From CADCVT01 sp036389485 (GTDB taxonomy: Bacteria > Actinomycetota > Thermoleophilia > Solirubrobacterales > Solirubrobacteraceae): DNA of 64,000 nucleotides. Numbering within the stretch: position 1 is the first letter of the stretch; each line of letters opens with the position of its first letter. The notes below the pieces were generated by a model. It saw only the letters and a program-made list of their open reading frames with translations, ran no database searches and was not told the origin of the DNA. Position numbers and translations under genes: made by a program. The stretch covers positions 186,001 to 250,000 of the forward strand of contig DASVPR010000050.1 of assembly GCA_036389485.1 (NCBI GenBank). Direction: 5' to 3'. Shown here piece after piece: positions 43,790-52,860 of the stretch.

Positions 43790-45443
43790 TCGCGCGGAGT
43801 ACACGGTCGGCCAGTACCTGGTCGACAGGCTGCATCAGCTGGGCCTGGAGCATCTGTTCTCCATCGCCGGCGATTACACGATCGACTGGGTGAACAACTA
43901 CGTCGAGCCCAGCCCGGTCCAGGTGATCGAAGAGGTCAACGAGCTGAACGCGGGGTACGCGGCGGACGGGTACGCGCGGCTCAAGGGCATAGGCGCGCTC
44001 TGCGTGACGTATTCCGCGGGCGCCCTGTGCGCGGTGAACGCCCTGGCCGGCGCCTACGTGGAGCGGGTGCCGGTCGTGCTGATCAACGGCGCGCCGAGCG
44101 TCAAGAGGACGATCGAGTTCGAGCAGACCGGCTTCAGCTCGCATCACTTCATCAGCGGGCGTCAGACCGATCAGCAGGTGTTCGAGTACGTGACCGCCGC
44201 GACAGGGCGCATCGACAACCCCGATCTCGCGCCGATGGTGATCGATCGCGTGCTGGCCCAGTGCATCACCCAACGGCAACCGGTCTACTTCGAGCTCCTG
44301 GAGGACATCGTCGATCTCGAGTGCGAGCCCCCGACGGGCGCGCTGAGCGCCGGTCAGACCATGTCCGATCCGAGTTCGCTGGAAGCGTCGATCGCGGCGA
44401 TCGGCGATGAGCTCAGCAAAGCGGCGAACCCGCTCGTCTGGGTCGGCGTGGAGGTCGACCGGTTTGCCCTGCAGGAGCAGACCCTCGCTCTCATCCGCCA
44501 GCTGAACGTCCCGTATGTCACGCAGCTTCTGAGCAAAGGGGTCCTGCCTGAAGACGACCCGCTGTTCGCGGGCGTCTTCGACGGGCAAGCGTCGTCGTCG
44601 ACGGTCAAGGACCTGCTCCGCGAGTCGGATTTCGTCCTTGCTCTGGGCGTCTGGCTGACGGACCTCAACGCGCTCGGATGGGACGTCGATTTCGAGAAGA
44701 CCGCGATCGTCTCGTGGGACGCGGTCAAGTACGGCTCCTCCTTCAGCCCACAGGTCGCGCTGGGGCACTTCATCGACGGCCTGCTGGCGAAGAAGGTGGC
44801 CCGCCCCGCTCCGTCGTTGCCGGGCCCGGCTGCTGACGAGGCGTCGCCGGTCGATCCGGCCGACGAGATCACCTACCAGGGGTTCTTCGACTTCATCCCC
44901 GAGTTCATCGGCCCGGACACCATCGTCGGCAGCGACGCCAGCCTGAACTACTTCGGCAGCGTGCTGCTCAGGGTGCCCGCTGCGGGCGGGTTCTTCGCGC
45001 AGTCCTCGTACTCCTCGATCGGGTACATCGCCCCGGCGGCGACCGGCGTCTGCCTTGCGAAGGAGGCCCGCGAGAGGGTCATGGTCTTCGCGGGCGACGG
45101 CGGGTTCCAGATGAGCGCCCAATGCCTCTCGACGCAGACCCGGTTCGGGCTCGACCCGATCATCTTCGTCCTCAACAACGGCGTCTACGGTGTCGAGCAG
45201 TGGCTCGCTGACGCAAGCGTGTTCGCGACGGACGCGCCGTTCTACAAGTCATGTGTCCTGCACCCGTGGAAGTACAGCAAGCTGGCGGACGTGTTCGGCT
45301 GCCGCGGGTGGCAGGTCACGACCTACGGCGAGCTGCGCGAGGCCGTCTCCGGTGCCCTGGAGAACACGGGCGGCCCGTCCGTCATCGAGGTCGTCGTGCC
45401 CCCCAAGTCGATTCCCAGCAATGCCAAGTGGAAGCGGACGTAG
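43779..45443 (+). CDS. Thiamine-diphosphate-dependent 2-oxo acid decarboxylase (PDC/IPDC-like)
   Basis: 554 residues. Active-site features of pyruvate and indolepyruvate decarboxylases: Asp32 (FSIAGDYT), Glu55 (NELNAGYAADGYAR), the paired His in SHHF, the ThDP/Mg motif GDGGFQMSAQ...LNNGVYGVEQ with a final Glu. This differs from IolD (about 640 residues) and acetolactate synthase. GTG at 43779 has GGGGG five bases upstream; TTG 43767 and GTG 43773 are alternatives. It probably makes an aldehyde from a 2-oxo acid generated by the cluster. Confidence 0.9.
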   Translation: MSSSRAEYTVGQYLVDRLHQLGLEHLFSIAGDYTIDWVNNYVEPSPVQVIEEVNELNAGYAADGYARLKGIGALCVTYSAGALCAVNALAGAYVERVPVVLINGAPSVKRTIEFEQTGFSSHHFISGRQTDQQVFEYVTAATGRIDNPDLAPMVIDRVLAQCITQRQPVYFELLEDIVDLECEPPTGALSAGQTMSDPSSLEASIAAIGDELSKAANPLVWVGVEVDRFALQEQTLALIRQLNVPYVTQLLSKGVLPEDDPLFAGVFDGQASSSTVKDLLRESDFVLALGVWLTDLNALGWDVDFEKTAIVSWDAVKYGSSFSPQVALGHFIDGLLAKKVARPAPSLPGPAADEASPVDPADEITYQGFFDFIPEFIGPDTIVGSDASLNYFGSVLLRVPAAGGFFAQSSYSSIGYIAPAATGVCLAKEARERVMVFAGDGGFQMSAQCLSTQTRFGLDPIIFVLNNGVYGVEQWLADASVFATDAPFYKSCVLHPWKYSKLADVFGCRGWQVTTYGELREAVSGALENTGGPSVIEVVVPPKSIPSNAKWKRT

Positions 45444-45468
45444 GCGCGAGTGACGGGGCGCGGGCCGG

Positions 45469-46260
45469 GTGGAGACCTGGCTTCTGACCAACGTCCCGAC
45501 GGCGGTGCTCGGCGTCGCGATCGTCGGGATCGCGACCGCGGTCTCGGTCGGCGGCCTGGTCCTCGTGCGCCGCAGCGTGAACCTGAGCACGCTCGAGTCC
45601 CACCACGACGTCGCGGGCTTCATCCTGGCGGTGGTGGGGGTGGTCTACGCGGTGCTGCTCGCGTTCGTGGTCGTGGTCACGTGGCAGCAGTTCGAAGACG
45701 CGCGCGCCGCGACGGATCGCGAGGCGGCGCATGTGGGGGGCCTCTATCGCCTCTCGCTCGCGTTCCCGCGCGGCGGGCCCCAGATCCGGATCGCGCTGCG
45801 CGACTATACCGAGAGCGTGGTGGCGCAGGAGTGGCCGGAGATCGCGAAGCACCACCGTGAGAGCCGCGAGACGGACCAGGCGCTCAACCGCGTCTGGGTG
45901 GCGGTGCGCGCGGCGCGGGCGGGGGGAGCGCCGCAGACGCCGTTCTACGAAGAGGCGGTCACGCGCCTGGTGGACCTGGCAGAGCTCCGCCGGACGCGCG
46001 TCCTGAGCAGTGGCACGCGCCTTCCGGTCCCGGTCTGGGTCGTCCTCATCGCAGGCGCGGCGATCTCCATCGGCTTCACCTACTTCTTCGGCGTGAGGAG
46101 CTTCGCGGCGCAGGCGCTGATGGTCGGCGCCCTCGCCGCGATCACCGGGCTCGTGCTGTTCCTGATCCTGTCGCTCGACCTGCCCTTCACGGGCGACGTG
46201 GGGGTCGGGCCGACTGCGATGGAGGACGTGCTCGAGGAGTTCGCGCACTACGGGGGATGA
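45469..46260 (+). CDS. DUF4239-type membrane protein
   Basis: 263 residues. Two N-terminal helices (residues 7-32 and 48-70), a hydrophilic helical middle with LRDYTESVVAQEWP, and two C-terminal helices (185-235). SHHDVAGFILAVVGVVYAVLLAFVVV is the family hallmark of DUF4239 (bestrophin-like) proteins. GTG at 45469. Function unknown; probably unrelated to the sugar enzymes around it. Confidence 0.83.
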   Translation: METWLLTNVPTAVLGVAIVGIATAVSVGGLVLVRRSVNLSTLESHHDVAGFILAVVGVVYAVLLAFVVVVTWQQFEDARAATDREAAHVGGLYRLSLAFPRGGPQIRIALRDYTESVVAQEWPEIAKHHRESRETDQALNRVWVAVRAARAGGAPQTPFYEEAVTRLVDLAELRRTRVLSSGTRLPVPVWVVLIAGAAISIGFTYFFGVRSFAAQALMVGALAAITGLVLFLILSLDLPFTGDVGVGPTAMEDVLEEFAHYGG

Positions 46261-46282
46261 AGGGCGGTGCGGCGGCCGAGGC

Positions 46283-47221
46283 TCAGGCCAGCCCCGCGCC
46301 CCAGCGCGCGACGAGCGCCTCGCCCGGCGCGAGCGACACGAGCCCGTCACCCGAGCGGAACGCGTTGGCCGGGCAGGTCATCGGCTCGCAGGCCAGGCCT
46401 CGCCGGCGGCGGTCGGGCGCGAGGGTGTCGCCGGTGAACAGCTCGACGAAGGGATACGCCTCGTCCACCCACAGCACCGCGGTGACCCCGTCGGGTCCCG
46501 TGAGTCGCGTCCACGCACGCCCGGCTGCGTCGCGCTCGAGGTCGCAGAAGGCGGAGTCGATCCTCGCCCCGCCCACCCGCCGCGGCGAGCGGAAGTCGTA
46601 CTCCGTGCCCTCGACCGCCTCCCGTCCCGTGGGAAGCTGGCGCTGGTCGTCGGTGACGATCCGCGTGCCGGCGCGCAGCTCGAGCGTGCAGTCGTCGAGG
46701 ACGGCACCCGCCCCTGGCGACAGGTACGGGTGCTGGCCCGCGCCGACCGGGCACGGGCTCTCGCCGCGGTTCGTCAGCGTCGTCGTCACGGTCAGCCCGT
46801 CGGCGCCCAAGGCGTAGGCGACGCGCACGTCGAGCAGGTGCGGGTAGCCGGGCGTGGGGTGGAGCCGGATGCCCATCGTCACGCGCTCCGGCTCGTGCTC
46901 GACCGCCTCCCACGCCTGCCAGCGCAGCAGGCCGTGGATCGCGTTGTGCTTCTCGGGCTCACTGAGGTCGAGCTGGAACGACTCACCCCCGAACTCGTAG
47001 GAACCGTCCTCCAGCCGGTTCGGCCAAGGAACGAGCGGCGTCCCGCGGGCGCCGTCGCAGATCGCGTCCTCCGGGTACGGGTCGAAGACGTCGCGGTGAC
47101 CGTGCGTGTAGGCACGCACGCCGCCCCCCACCTCCACGACGACCGCTCGCTGCCCGCCGGCGCTGATCTCGAACTGGCGACCGGACGGCCGGGTCTCGAT
47201 GGCGCGCTGCCGCCGGCTCAC
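46283..47221 (-). CDS. Aldose 1-epimerase-like protein
   Basis: 312 residues of the galactose-mutarotase fold. NRLEDGSYEFGGESFQL, EKHNAIHGLLRWQAW (His), GAGQHPYLSPGAG (His) and a likely catalytic Glu in PFVELFTGDT are family features. GTG at 47219-47221, 11 bases after the GH15 gene's stop, so the two form an operon: the glycosidase frees beta-D-glucose, and the epimerase would equilibrate it. Confidence 0.9.
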   Translation of the reverse strand: MSRRQRAIETRPSGRQFEISAGGQRAVVVEVGGGVRAYTHGHRDVFDPYPEDAICDGARGTPLVPWPNRLEDGSYEFGGESFQLDLSEPEKHNAIHGLLRWQAWEAVEHEPERVTMGIRLHPTPGYPHLLDVRVAYALGADGLTVTTTLTNRGESPCPVGAGQHPYLSPGAGAVLDDCTLELRAGTRIVTDDQRQLPTGREAVEGTEYDFRSPRRVGGARIDSAFCDLERDAAGRAWTRLTGPDGVTAVLWVDEAYPFVELFTGDTLAPDRRRRGLACEPMTCPANAFRSGDGLVSLAPGEALVARWGAGLA

Positions 47222-47232
47222 GTCGTCGACCG

Positions 47233-49164
47233 CTACGAGACGAGCTCGTCGGCGATCACGTGCTGGACCGCGTTGATCAGGGCCAGGTGCGTGAACGCCT
47301 GGGGGAAGTTGCCCAGGTGCCGGAGGGTCTCGGCCTCGATCTCCTCGCCGTAGAGGCCGAGCGGCGAAGCGAGCAAGAGCATTCGCTCGCACAGCGCGCG
47401 GGCGCGATCCTTCTCCCCGATCTCGCTGAGCGCGACCACGAGCCAGAACGTGCAGATCGCGAACGTCCCCTCCTTGCCGCTGAGCCCGTCGTCGGTCTCG
47501 TCGACCTTGTAGCGGAGGACCAGGCCGTGCTCGGTGAGCTCGTCGGCGATGGCGAGGACCGTGTTGCGCAGGCGCTCGTCGTCCGGGGGAAGGAATCGCA
47601 CGATCGGCATGAGCAGCAGCGAGGCGTCGAGCGCGTCCGTGTCGTAGTGCTGCCGGAACACGCCTCGCTTCGACACCCCCCGCGTGAGGATCTCCTCGCG
47701 GATCTCGTCCGCGACCTTCTGCCAGTCCGCCGCCACCTCGGGGTCGCCGTAGACCTCGGCCAGCCGCGCGCCGCGATCCATCGCCACCCAGCACATGAGC
47801 TTCGAGCTCGTGTAGTGCTGCGGTTCGCCCCGCGCCTCCCAGATGCCCTGGTCGGGGTTCTTCCAGATCTTCGACGCGCATCCCACCTGGGCCTCCACCA
47901 GCGGCCACAGGTCGTGCGGCATGTTGTTGCGACGCTTGGTGTGCAGGTAGACCGAGTCGACGACGGCCCCGTAGACGTCGTTCTGCCGCTGGCTGTAGGC
48001 GCCGTTGCCGATCCGCACCGGCTGCGAGTGGTCGTAGCCCTGCAGGTGGTCGAGCGTCTGCTCCGACAGGTCGCGCTCCCCGCCGATGCCGTACATGATC
48101 TGCAGCGAGCCGTCCTCGTTGCGGTCGACGTCGACGACGAACTGCATGAAGTCGTCGGCCTCCCAGTCGAGCCCGAGCGCGTGGAGGGCGTAGAGGGTGA
48201 ACGTGGCGTCACGCATCCACGTGTAGCGGTAGTCCCAGTTGCGCTCGCCCCCGGGCGTCTCGGGAAGCGACGTCGTGAGTGCCGCCACCAGCGCGCCGGT
48301 GGGTGCGTAGGTGAGGCCCTTGAGCGCAAGCGCCGAGCGCTGCAGGTAGCCGGTCCACGGATGGTCGGGGAACTGGCCGTCGTCCAGCCAGGTCCGCCAG
48401 TAGTGGAAGGTGTTGGACATCCACTCCTCGGCCTGCTCGACCGTGCGGGCGATCACCCCGTCCGCGGCCCACCCGAGGGCGACGAAGCACCGCTCCCCTT
48501 CGGCCAGGGTGTGGCGGGCACGGACCCGCGAGGACTCGACGCCGAGGCGCAGGTCGCTGGCGAGGCGAACCTCCTGCTCCTCGCCGGCGTGCTTGCCACG
48601 CACGTGCGCCACACCGCCGTGCTCGTCCGTGGCCAGCTCCCACGCGCCGGGCTCCCGTGCGTAGTCGAACATCGGCTCGCACACGACCTCGAGCTCGACA
48701 GCCCCCTGCACGCATTCGACGAGCCGGATCAGGGTCTGCTGCGACGCCTGGTCGGTGGGCGGTCGCGTGCGCGGAGCGGCATCCGCCCCGTCGCGCCACG
48801 GCCCCATGACGAGCGCATCCTTGACGACGAGCCAGCCGCTTTGGGTCTTCCACGAGGTCTCGACGACGTTCGTCCCCGGCAGGTAGCGCCGGGCCACCGG
48901 CACGTAGACGCCGTACGGCCCGACCCGGAACTGCCCGGCGCTGCGGTCCAGCAGCGCCGTGAAGATGCTCGGGGAGTCGAAGCGGGGAACGCACAGCCAG
49001 TCGACGGCGCCGTCGGGCCCGACCAGCGCCCCCGTGTGACAGTCCGAGAGGAAGGCGTAATCGGCGATGGGGGGAAAGCCGAGGCTGAGCGACGCGGCTC
49101 TCGCGGGCTTGAAGGTCGGGCTGTGGGCGTCGGCGACCAGCGTCACCGGCTTGGAGCGACTCAT
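47233..49164 (-). CDS. GH15-family glucoamylase/trehalase
   Basis: 643 residues without signal peptide. PIADYAFLSDCHTGALVGPDGAVDWLC (split here: PIADYAFLSDC, GPDGAVDWLCVPRFDSPS) begins the N-terminal beta-sandwich domain. The (alpha/alpha)6 barrel has NWDYRYTWMRDATFTLYAL and RQNDVYGAVVDSVYLH, then GKEGTFAICTFWLVVAL, whose Glu is the likely catalytic base. Actinobacterial members with this layout include trehalases, so cytoplasmic trehalose or maltooligosaccharides are the probable substrates. ATG at 49162-49164. Confidence 0.92.
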   Translation of the reverse strand: MSRSKPVTLVADAHSPTFKPARAASLSLGFPPIADYAFLSDCHTGALVGPDGAVDWLCVPRFDSPSIFTALLDRSAGQFRVGPYGVYVPVARRYLPGTNVVETSWKTQSGWLVVKDALVMGPWRDGADAAPRTRPPTDQASQQTLIRLVECVQGAVELEVVCEPMFDYAREPGAWELATDEHGGVAHVRGKHAGEEQEVRLASDLRLGVESSRVRARHTLAEGERCFVALGWAADGVIARTVEQAEEWMSNTFHYWRTWLDDGQFPDHPWTGYLQRSALALKGLTYAPTGALVAALTTSLPETPGGERNWDYRYTWMRDATFTLYALHALGLDWEADDFMQFVVDVDRNEDGSLQIMYGIGGERDLSEQTLDHLQGYDHSQPVRIGNGAYSQRQNDVYGAVVDSVYLHTKRRNNMPHDLWPLVEAQVGCASKIWKNPDQGIWEARGEPQHYTSSKLMCWVAMDRGARLAEVYGDPEVAADWQKVADEIREEILTRGVSKRGVFRQHYDTDALDASLLLMPIVRFLPPDDERLRNTVLAIADELTEHGLVLRYKVDETDDGLSGKEGTFAICTFWLVVALSEIGEKDRARALCERMLLLASPLGLYGEEIEAETLRHLGNFPQAFTHLALINAVQHVIADELVS

Positions 49165-49376
49165 CGCAGCGGTCCTCGTGGTTGGCGTCGGCGGAACGGA
49201 GAGATCCGGATTACCTGCGAACCATAATGCGTAGCATGCTCCTAGACCAGACTTGATCCCTCAAGGAATCGACGGAACTCGATCGCGCAGCTTGCATCGG
49301 CGAGGGTACGCTTATACGCTCGGCGTCCGCCTCGTCCCCAACAGATTCGAGGCGAGAAATCCGTGAGCAACACGCA
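49165..49376. promoter_or_regulatory. Divergent region between GH15 and GMC dehydrogenase genes
   Basis: 212 bases, AT-richer than its surroundings. CTTATACG at 49310-49317 contains a good -10-like TTATAC for rightward transcription; ATGC-GTA-GCAT (49227-49237) is a small inverted repeat. No regulator family can be named. Confidence 0.4.
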
Positions 49377-51260
49377 ATGATCTTCCCTCGCGGTGCCGCT
49401 CGCAGCACGGACCACGCCGCGGTGTCCGGCGTCGTGTACGACGCGGTCGTCGTCGGCTCCGGCGTCAGCGGCGCGATCATCGCCAACGAGCTGAGTCGCG
49501 CCGGCAAGCGGGTCCTCATCCTCGAGGCAGCTGCCGCGGACGACATCACCCTCAGCGGCTACGAGGCGTACCTGAAGCATTTCTACGAGGCGGTCTCCAA
49601 GGACAACCAGTCCCCGTATCCGGAGAACCCCAACGCTCCGATGCCCAGAAGCACCGACGCCCGCAAGATCCCGCCGGGCGAGACGGACGCCTCCGCCTAC
49701 CTCGTGCAGAAGGGCCCCTTCTCCACCGACACGACCTACACCAGGGTCTTCGGAGGAACGGCCATGCATTGGGAGGGCAAGACCCCGCGCATGCTGCCCG
49801 AGGACTTCGAGATGCGCACGCGGTTCGGCCAGGGCGCGGACTGGCCGCTCAGCTACGACGACCTGGCGCCGTACTACGTGCGGGCGGAGCGTGAGCTCGG
49901 GGTCTCGGCCGACGTCGAGGACCAGGCGTACCTGGGGATGACCTACGACCCGGACTACGTCTTCCCGATGAAGGGGCTGCCCCTGTCGTATCTCGACAAG
50001 ATGGTGGCGAAGGACGTCGACGGCATGACGGTCGAGCTGGACGGCGAGCAGTACCCGATCAAGGTGCGCGCCTTCCCGCAGGCGCGCAACGGCATCCCGA
50101 ACGCCGCGTACGACGGCGGCAAGGGCTTCGTCCCGGTCGGGGCGGTGAGCACGCACCAGGTCGAGGAGGGCGGCCGTTGTCAGGGCAACATCAACTGCGT
50201 TCCCATCTGCCCGGTCCAGGCGAAGTACAACGCGGGCAAGACGTTGGCGCAGGCGTTCAAGACCGGCCGGGTCGACCTCCTGGCACAGACCGTCGCCTCG
50301 AAGATCCACGTCGATCCCGACACGGGCAGGGTCACGGAGGTCGAGTACAAGACCTACAGCGACCCGCACTCCCCCGACCACGAAACCGGGACCGTGCGGG
50401 GCGACGTGTTCGTCCTGTGCGCCAACGCGATCGAGAACGCGCGCCTGATGCTGGCATCGGGGCTGGACGGGGGCAACGACCTCGTCGGGCGCAACCTGAT
50501 GGACCATCAGTACCTGCTCTGCTGGGCGCTGATGCCCGAGGTGTGCGGGACGATGCGCGGGAGCGTCTGCACGGGGGGGATCTCCGACCTCCGCGGCGGC
50601 GGTTTCCGCCGCCAGCAGGCGGCCTTCAACATCGACATCCACAACGACGGGTGGGGATGGGCGATCGGCTCGCCGTACACCGACCTCATCGGCCTCGTCG
50701 AGACCCAGAACAAGTTCGGCGCCGATCTGCGCGGCGAGCTGGTCAGCCGGATCACACGGCAGCTCCAGCTGGCCATCCCCGTCGAGGTGATGCCCACCGA
50801 GAGCAACCGCGTGACGGTCGACCCGAGCTACAAGGATCAGCTCGGGAACATGCGGCCGGTGATCTCGTACCACGTCCCTGACTACACCTTGCGCGGGGTC
50901 GCCTTCGCGCGCCAGCTGTCCACCCGGCTCTTCCAGCGTCTGGGCGCCGCCGACTACACGGTGTACGACGCGGACGACTACGCGTACGTGACGTACGAGG
51001 GCGAGGGGTACGTCGTGCGCGGGGGCAACCACCTCGCGGGGACGCACATGATGGGCGTCGACCGGAGCACCTCCGTGGTCGACGCCGACCAGCGGTCATG
51101 GGACCACGAGAACCTCTACCTGGTCGGAGGGGGCAGCATGCCCTCGATCGGCACGTCGAACATCACGCTCACGATCGCCGCGCTCTGCTTCCGGAGCGCG
51201 GAGCGCATCGTCGAGCAGCTCCAGGCGGACGCGCGGCCGCCCCAGGTGCCGGTGGGCTGA
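49377..51260 (+). CDS. GMC-family FAD-dependent sugar dehydrogenase, large subunit
   Basis: 627 residues. N-terminal FAD loop VVVGSGVSGAIIANELSRAG, RVFGGTAMHWEG in the substrate domain, a Cys-rich segment CQGNINCVPICPVQ, and the catalytic pair His (GTHMMG) and Asn (GTSNITLTI) as in pyranose oxidases and glucoside 3-dehydrogenases. No signal peptide. ATG at 49377. With the FAD-SLDH small subunit two genes on, it resembles bacterial fructose, sorbitol and glucoside 3-dehydrogenases but has no cytochrome c subunit. Substrate: a sugar, glycoside or inositol, undetermined. Confidence 0.9.
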   Translation: MIFPRGAARSTDHAAVSGVVYDAVVVGSGVSGAIIANELSRAGKRVLILEAAAADDITLSGYEAYLKHFYEAVSKDNQSPYPENPNAPMPRSTDARKIPPGETDASAYLVQKGPFSTDTTYTRVFGGTAMHWEGKTPRMLPEDFEMRTRFGQGADWPLSYDDLAPYYVRAERELGVSADVEDQAYLGMTYDPDYVFPMKGLPLSYLDKMVAKDVDGMTVELDGEQYPIKVRAFPQARNGIPNAAYDGGKGFVPVGAVSTHQVEEGGRCQGNINCVPICPVQAKYNAGKTLAQAFKTGRVDLLAQTVASKIHVDPDTGRVTEVEYKTYSDPHSPDHETGTVRGDVFVLCANAIENARLMLASGLDGGNDLVGRNLMDHQYLLCWALMPEVCGTMRGSVCTGGISDLRGGGFRRQQAAFNIDIHNDGWGWAIGSPYTDLIGLVETQNKFGADLRGELVSRITRQLQLAIPVEVMPTESNRVTVDPSYKDQLGNMRPVISYHVPDYTLRGVAFARQLSTRLFQRLGAADYTVYDADDYAYVTYEGEGYVVRGGNHLAGTHMMGVDRSTSVVDADQRSWDHENLYLVGGGSMPSIGTSNITLTIAALCFRSAERIVEQLQADARPPQVPVG

Positions 51261-51274
51261 GACGGGGTCGCGAC

Positions 51275-52354
51275 GTGCCGCTGCACAGGATCACGACGAC
51301 CGAAGACCTGCACCGCTACCTGCGCGCCGCGCTCCAGCTCGAGCACGCGACGATCCCGCCGTACCTGACGGCGCTGTACTCGATGCATCCGAACACGAAC
51401 CTGGATGCGTTCCACATCATCCGCGTCGTCGCGGTGGAGGAGATGCTGCACCTGACGCTGGCCGCGAACGTGCTCAACGCGGTCGGCGGAACGCCGGACC
51501 TGACCGCACCCGACTTCGTTCCGACGTATCCCGCCTTCCTGCCGGACGGCGAGGACGACTTCCAGGTCGATCGGGAGCGGTTCTCCAAGAAGGCCGTCGA
51601 CACCTTCCTCAAGATCGAGCGGCCGGGCGTGGCGCCGGACGAGGAGTCCCGCATCAAGCACCGGGAAGGTGCGAGCCGATCCCTGCTGGCAGCTCCTGAG
51701 GACGACTCGATGCACTTCTACAGCATCGGTGAGTTCTACGAGGAGATCAGGCGGGGCCTGGTGCACCTCCAGGCCGAGAAGGCCAAAGCCGGCGAAGAGC
51801 TCTTCTCGGGAGATCCAGCGCGGCAGGTGACGCCCGAGTACTACTACTCCGGCGGCGGCGAGATCATCCCCGTGACCGACCTCGAGTCCGCGGTCGCGGC
51901 GCTCCGGCTGATCGGCGAGCAGGGCGAGGGGCTCGGGGGTGCGATCTTCGACAACGAGGGTGAGCTGGCGCACTACTACCGGTTCAAGCAGCTGCTGCAC
52001 GGCCGCTACTACCAGGAGGGCGACGGGCCCGACGACCCGACGGGGCCGCCGCTGGTCGTCGACTGGGACGCCGTCTATCCGGTCAAGACGAACGCCTCGC
52101 TCGAGGACTACCGGGAAGCACCCGGGCTGTACGCCGCGGCGGTCGAGTTCAACCGGCAGTACGCGAGCTTCTTGAGCCTGCTCACCGACGCCTACACGGG
52201 GCGGCCTGAGCTGCTCATCGACGCGGTGGTGGAGATGTTCCGCCTCAGGGACGGGATGACGAGCCTCATCCGCAACCCGCTCCCCGGTGCGGACGGGCTC
52301 ACCGCCGGGCCGACGTTCGAAGTCGCAGCCGTCTCCGCGATCGGCAGCGCATGA
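51275..52354 (+). CDS. Ferritin-like protein (VioB/iminophenyl-pyruvate dimer synthase-type domain)
   Basis: 359 residues. LRAALQLEHATIPPYLTALY and VVAVEEMLHLTLAANVLNAVG give the Glu...ExxH metal ligands of the ferritin-like domain found in VioB and RebD relatives. The C-terminal part contains HYYRFKQLLHGRYY. GTG at 51275. Located between the GMC subunit and its small subunit, with ATGA-type overlap to the latter, so it probably works with the dehydrogenase. Exact role unknown. Confidence 0.83.
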   Translation: MPLHRITTTEDLHRYLRAALQLEHATIPPYLTALYSMHPNTNLDAFHIIRVVAVEEMLHLTLAANVLNAVGGTPDLTAPDFVPTYPAFLPDGEDDFQVDRERFSKKAVDTFLKIERPGVAPDEESRIKHREGASRSLLAAPEDDSMHFYSIGEFYEEIRRGLVHLQAEKAKAGEELFSGDPARQVTPEYYYSGGGEIIPVTDLESAVAALRLIGEQGEGLGGAIFDNEGELAHYYRFKQLLHGRYYQEGDGPDDPTGPPLVVDWDAVYPVKTNASLEDYREAPGLYAAAVEFNRQYASFLSLLTDAYTGRPELLIDAVVEMFRLRDGMTSLIRNPLPGADGLTAGPTFEVAAVSAIGSA

Positions 52355-52839
52355 CGGTCGACGAGCAGCTTCAGGCGTTCGTCGCGTTCTCCGCCGCGAT
52401 CACCGGCTTCACGCCGATCGACCTGCACGGCACCGGACAGGCCGATGCCTACCGGTCCACGGTCGCGGAGACCACGGGCGGCGACGTCCTGGCTGAGCTG
52501 CTCGAGGCCTGGACGCGTGTCTGCGACGAGGCCCAGGGCGACAGCTCCTCGATCCAGAGGCTCCTGCGCCGCGAGATCTTCAGCGACCCGAAGCTCGGCC
52601 CCGTCGCCCGGAACATCGTCAAGCTCTGGTACGTCGGGATCTGGTACGAGCTGCCGCCGGCGTGGATCGACGCGTTCGGCGCGCTGGAGGAGAACTACAC
52701 GTTCACGGTCTCGGCGTCGGCGTATACGAACGGGATGCTGTGGACGGCCATCGGCGGCAACCCGCCGGGCGCCAGGGGCCCGGGCTATGGCTCATGGGCG
52801 GGACCGCCTCGGTTCCCCGGCGTCGCCGAGGGCAACTGA
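52351..52839 (+). CDS. FAD-SLDH-type small subunit of sugar dehydrogenase
   Basis: 162 residues. AFVAFSAAITGFTPIDLHGTG at the N-terminus, NIVKLWYVGIWYELPP, then SASAYTNGMLWTAIGG and the final GYGSWAGPPRFPG are the pattern of small subunits of membrane-bound FAD sorbitol/fructose dehydrogenases. Those normally carry a Tat signal; none is present here, so this complex is probably cytoplasmic. ATG at 52351 overlaps the ferritin-like gene. Confidence 0.82.
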   Translation: MTVDEQLQAFVAFSAAITGFTPIDLHGTGQADAYRSTVAETTGGDVLAELLEAWTRVCDEAQGDSSSIQRLLRREIFSDPKLGPVARNIVKLWYVGIWYELPPAWIDAFGALEENYTFTVSASAYTNGMLWTAIGGNPPGARGPGYGSWAGPPRFPGVAEGN

Positions 52840-52860
52840 GCCGAGGAGGCGAGCGCAACG

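Noticed and set aside
43779..45443. IolD (trihydroxycyclohexanedione hydrolase), given the nearby IolE-like gene
   Set aside because: The length and the Asp32, Glu55 and paired-His pattern fit pyruvate/indolepyruvate decarboxylases better.
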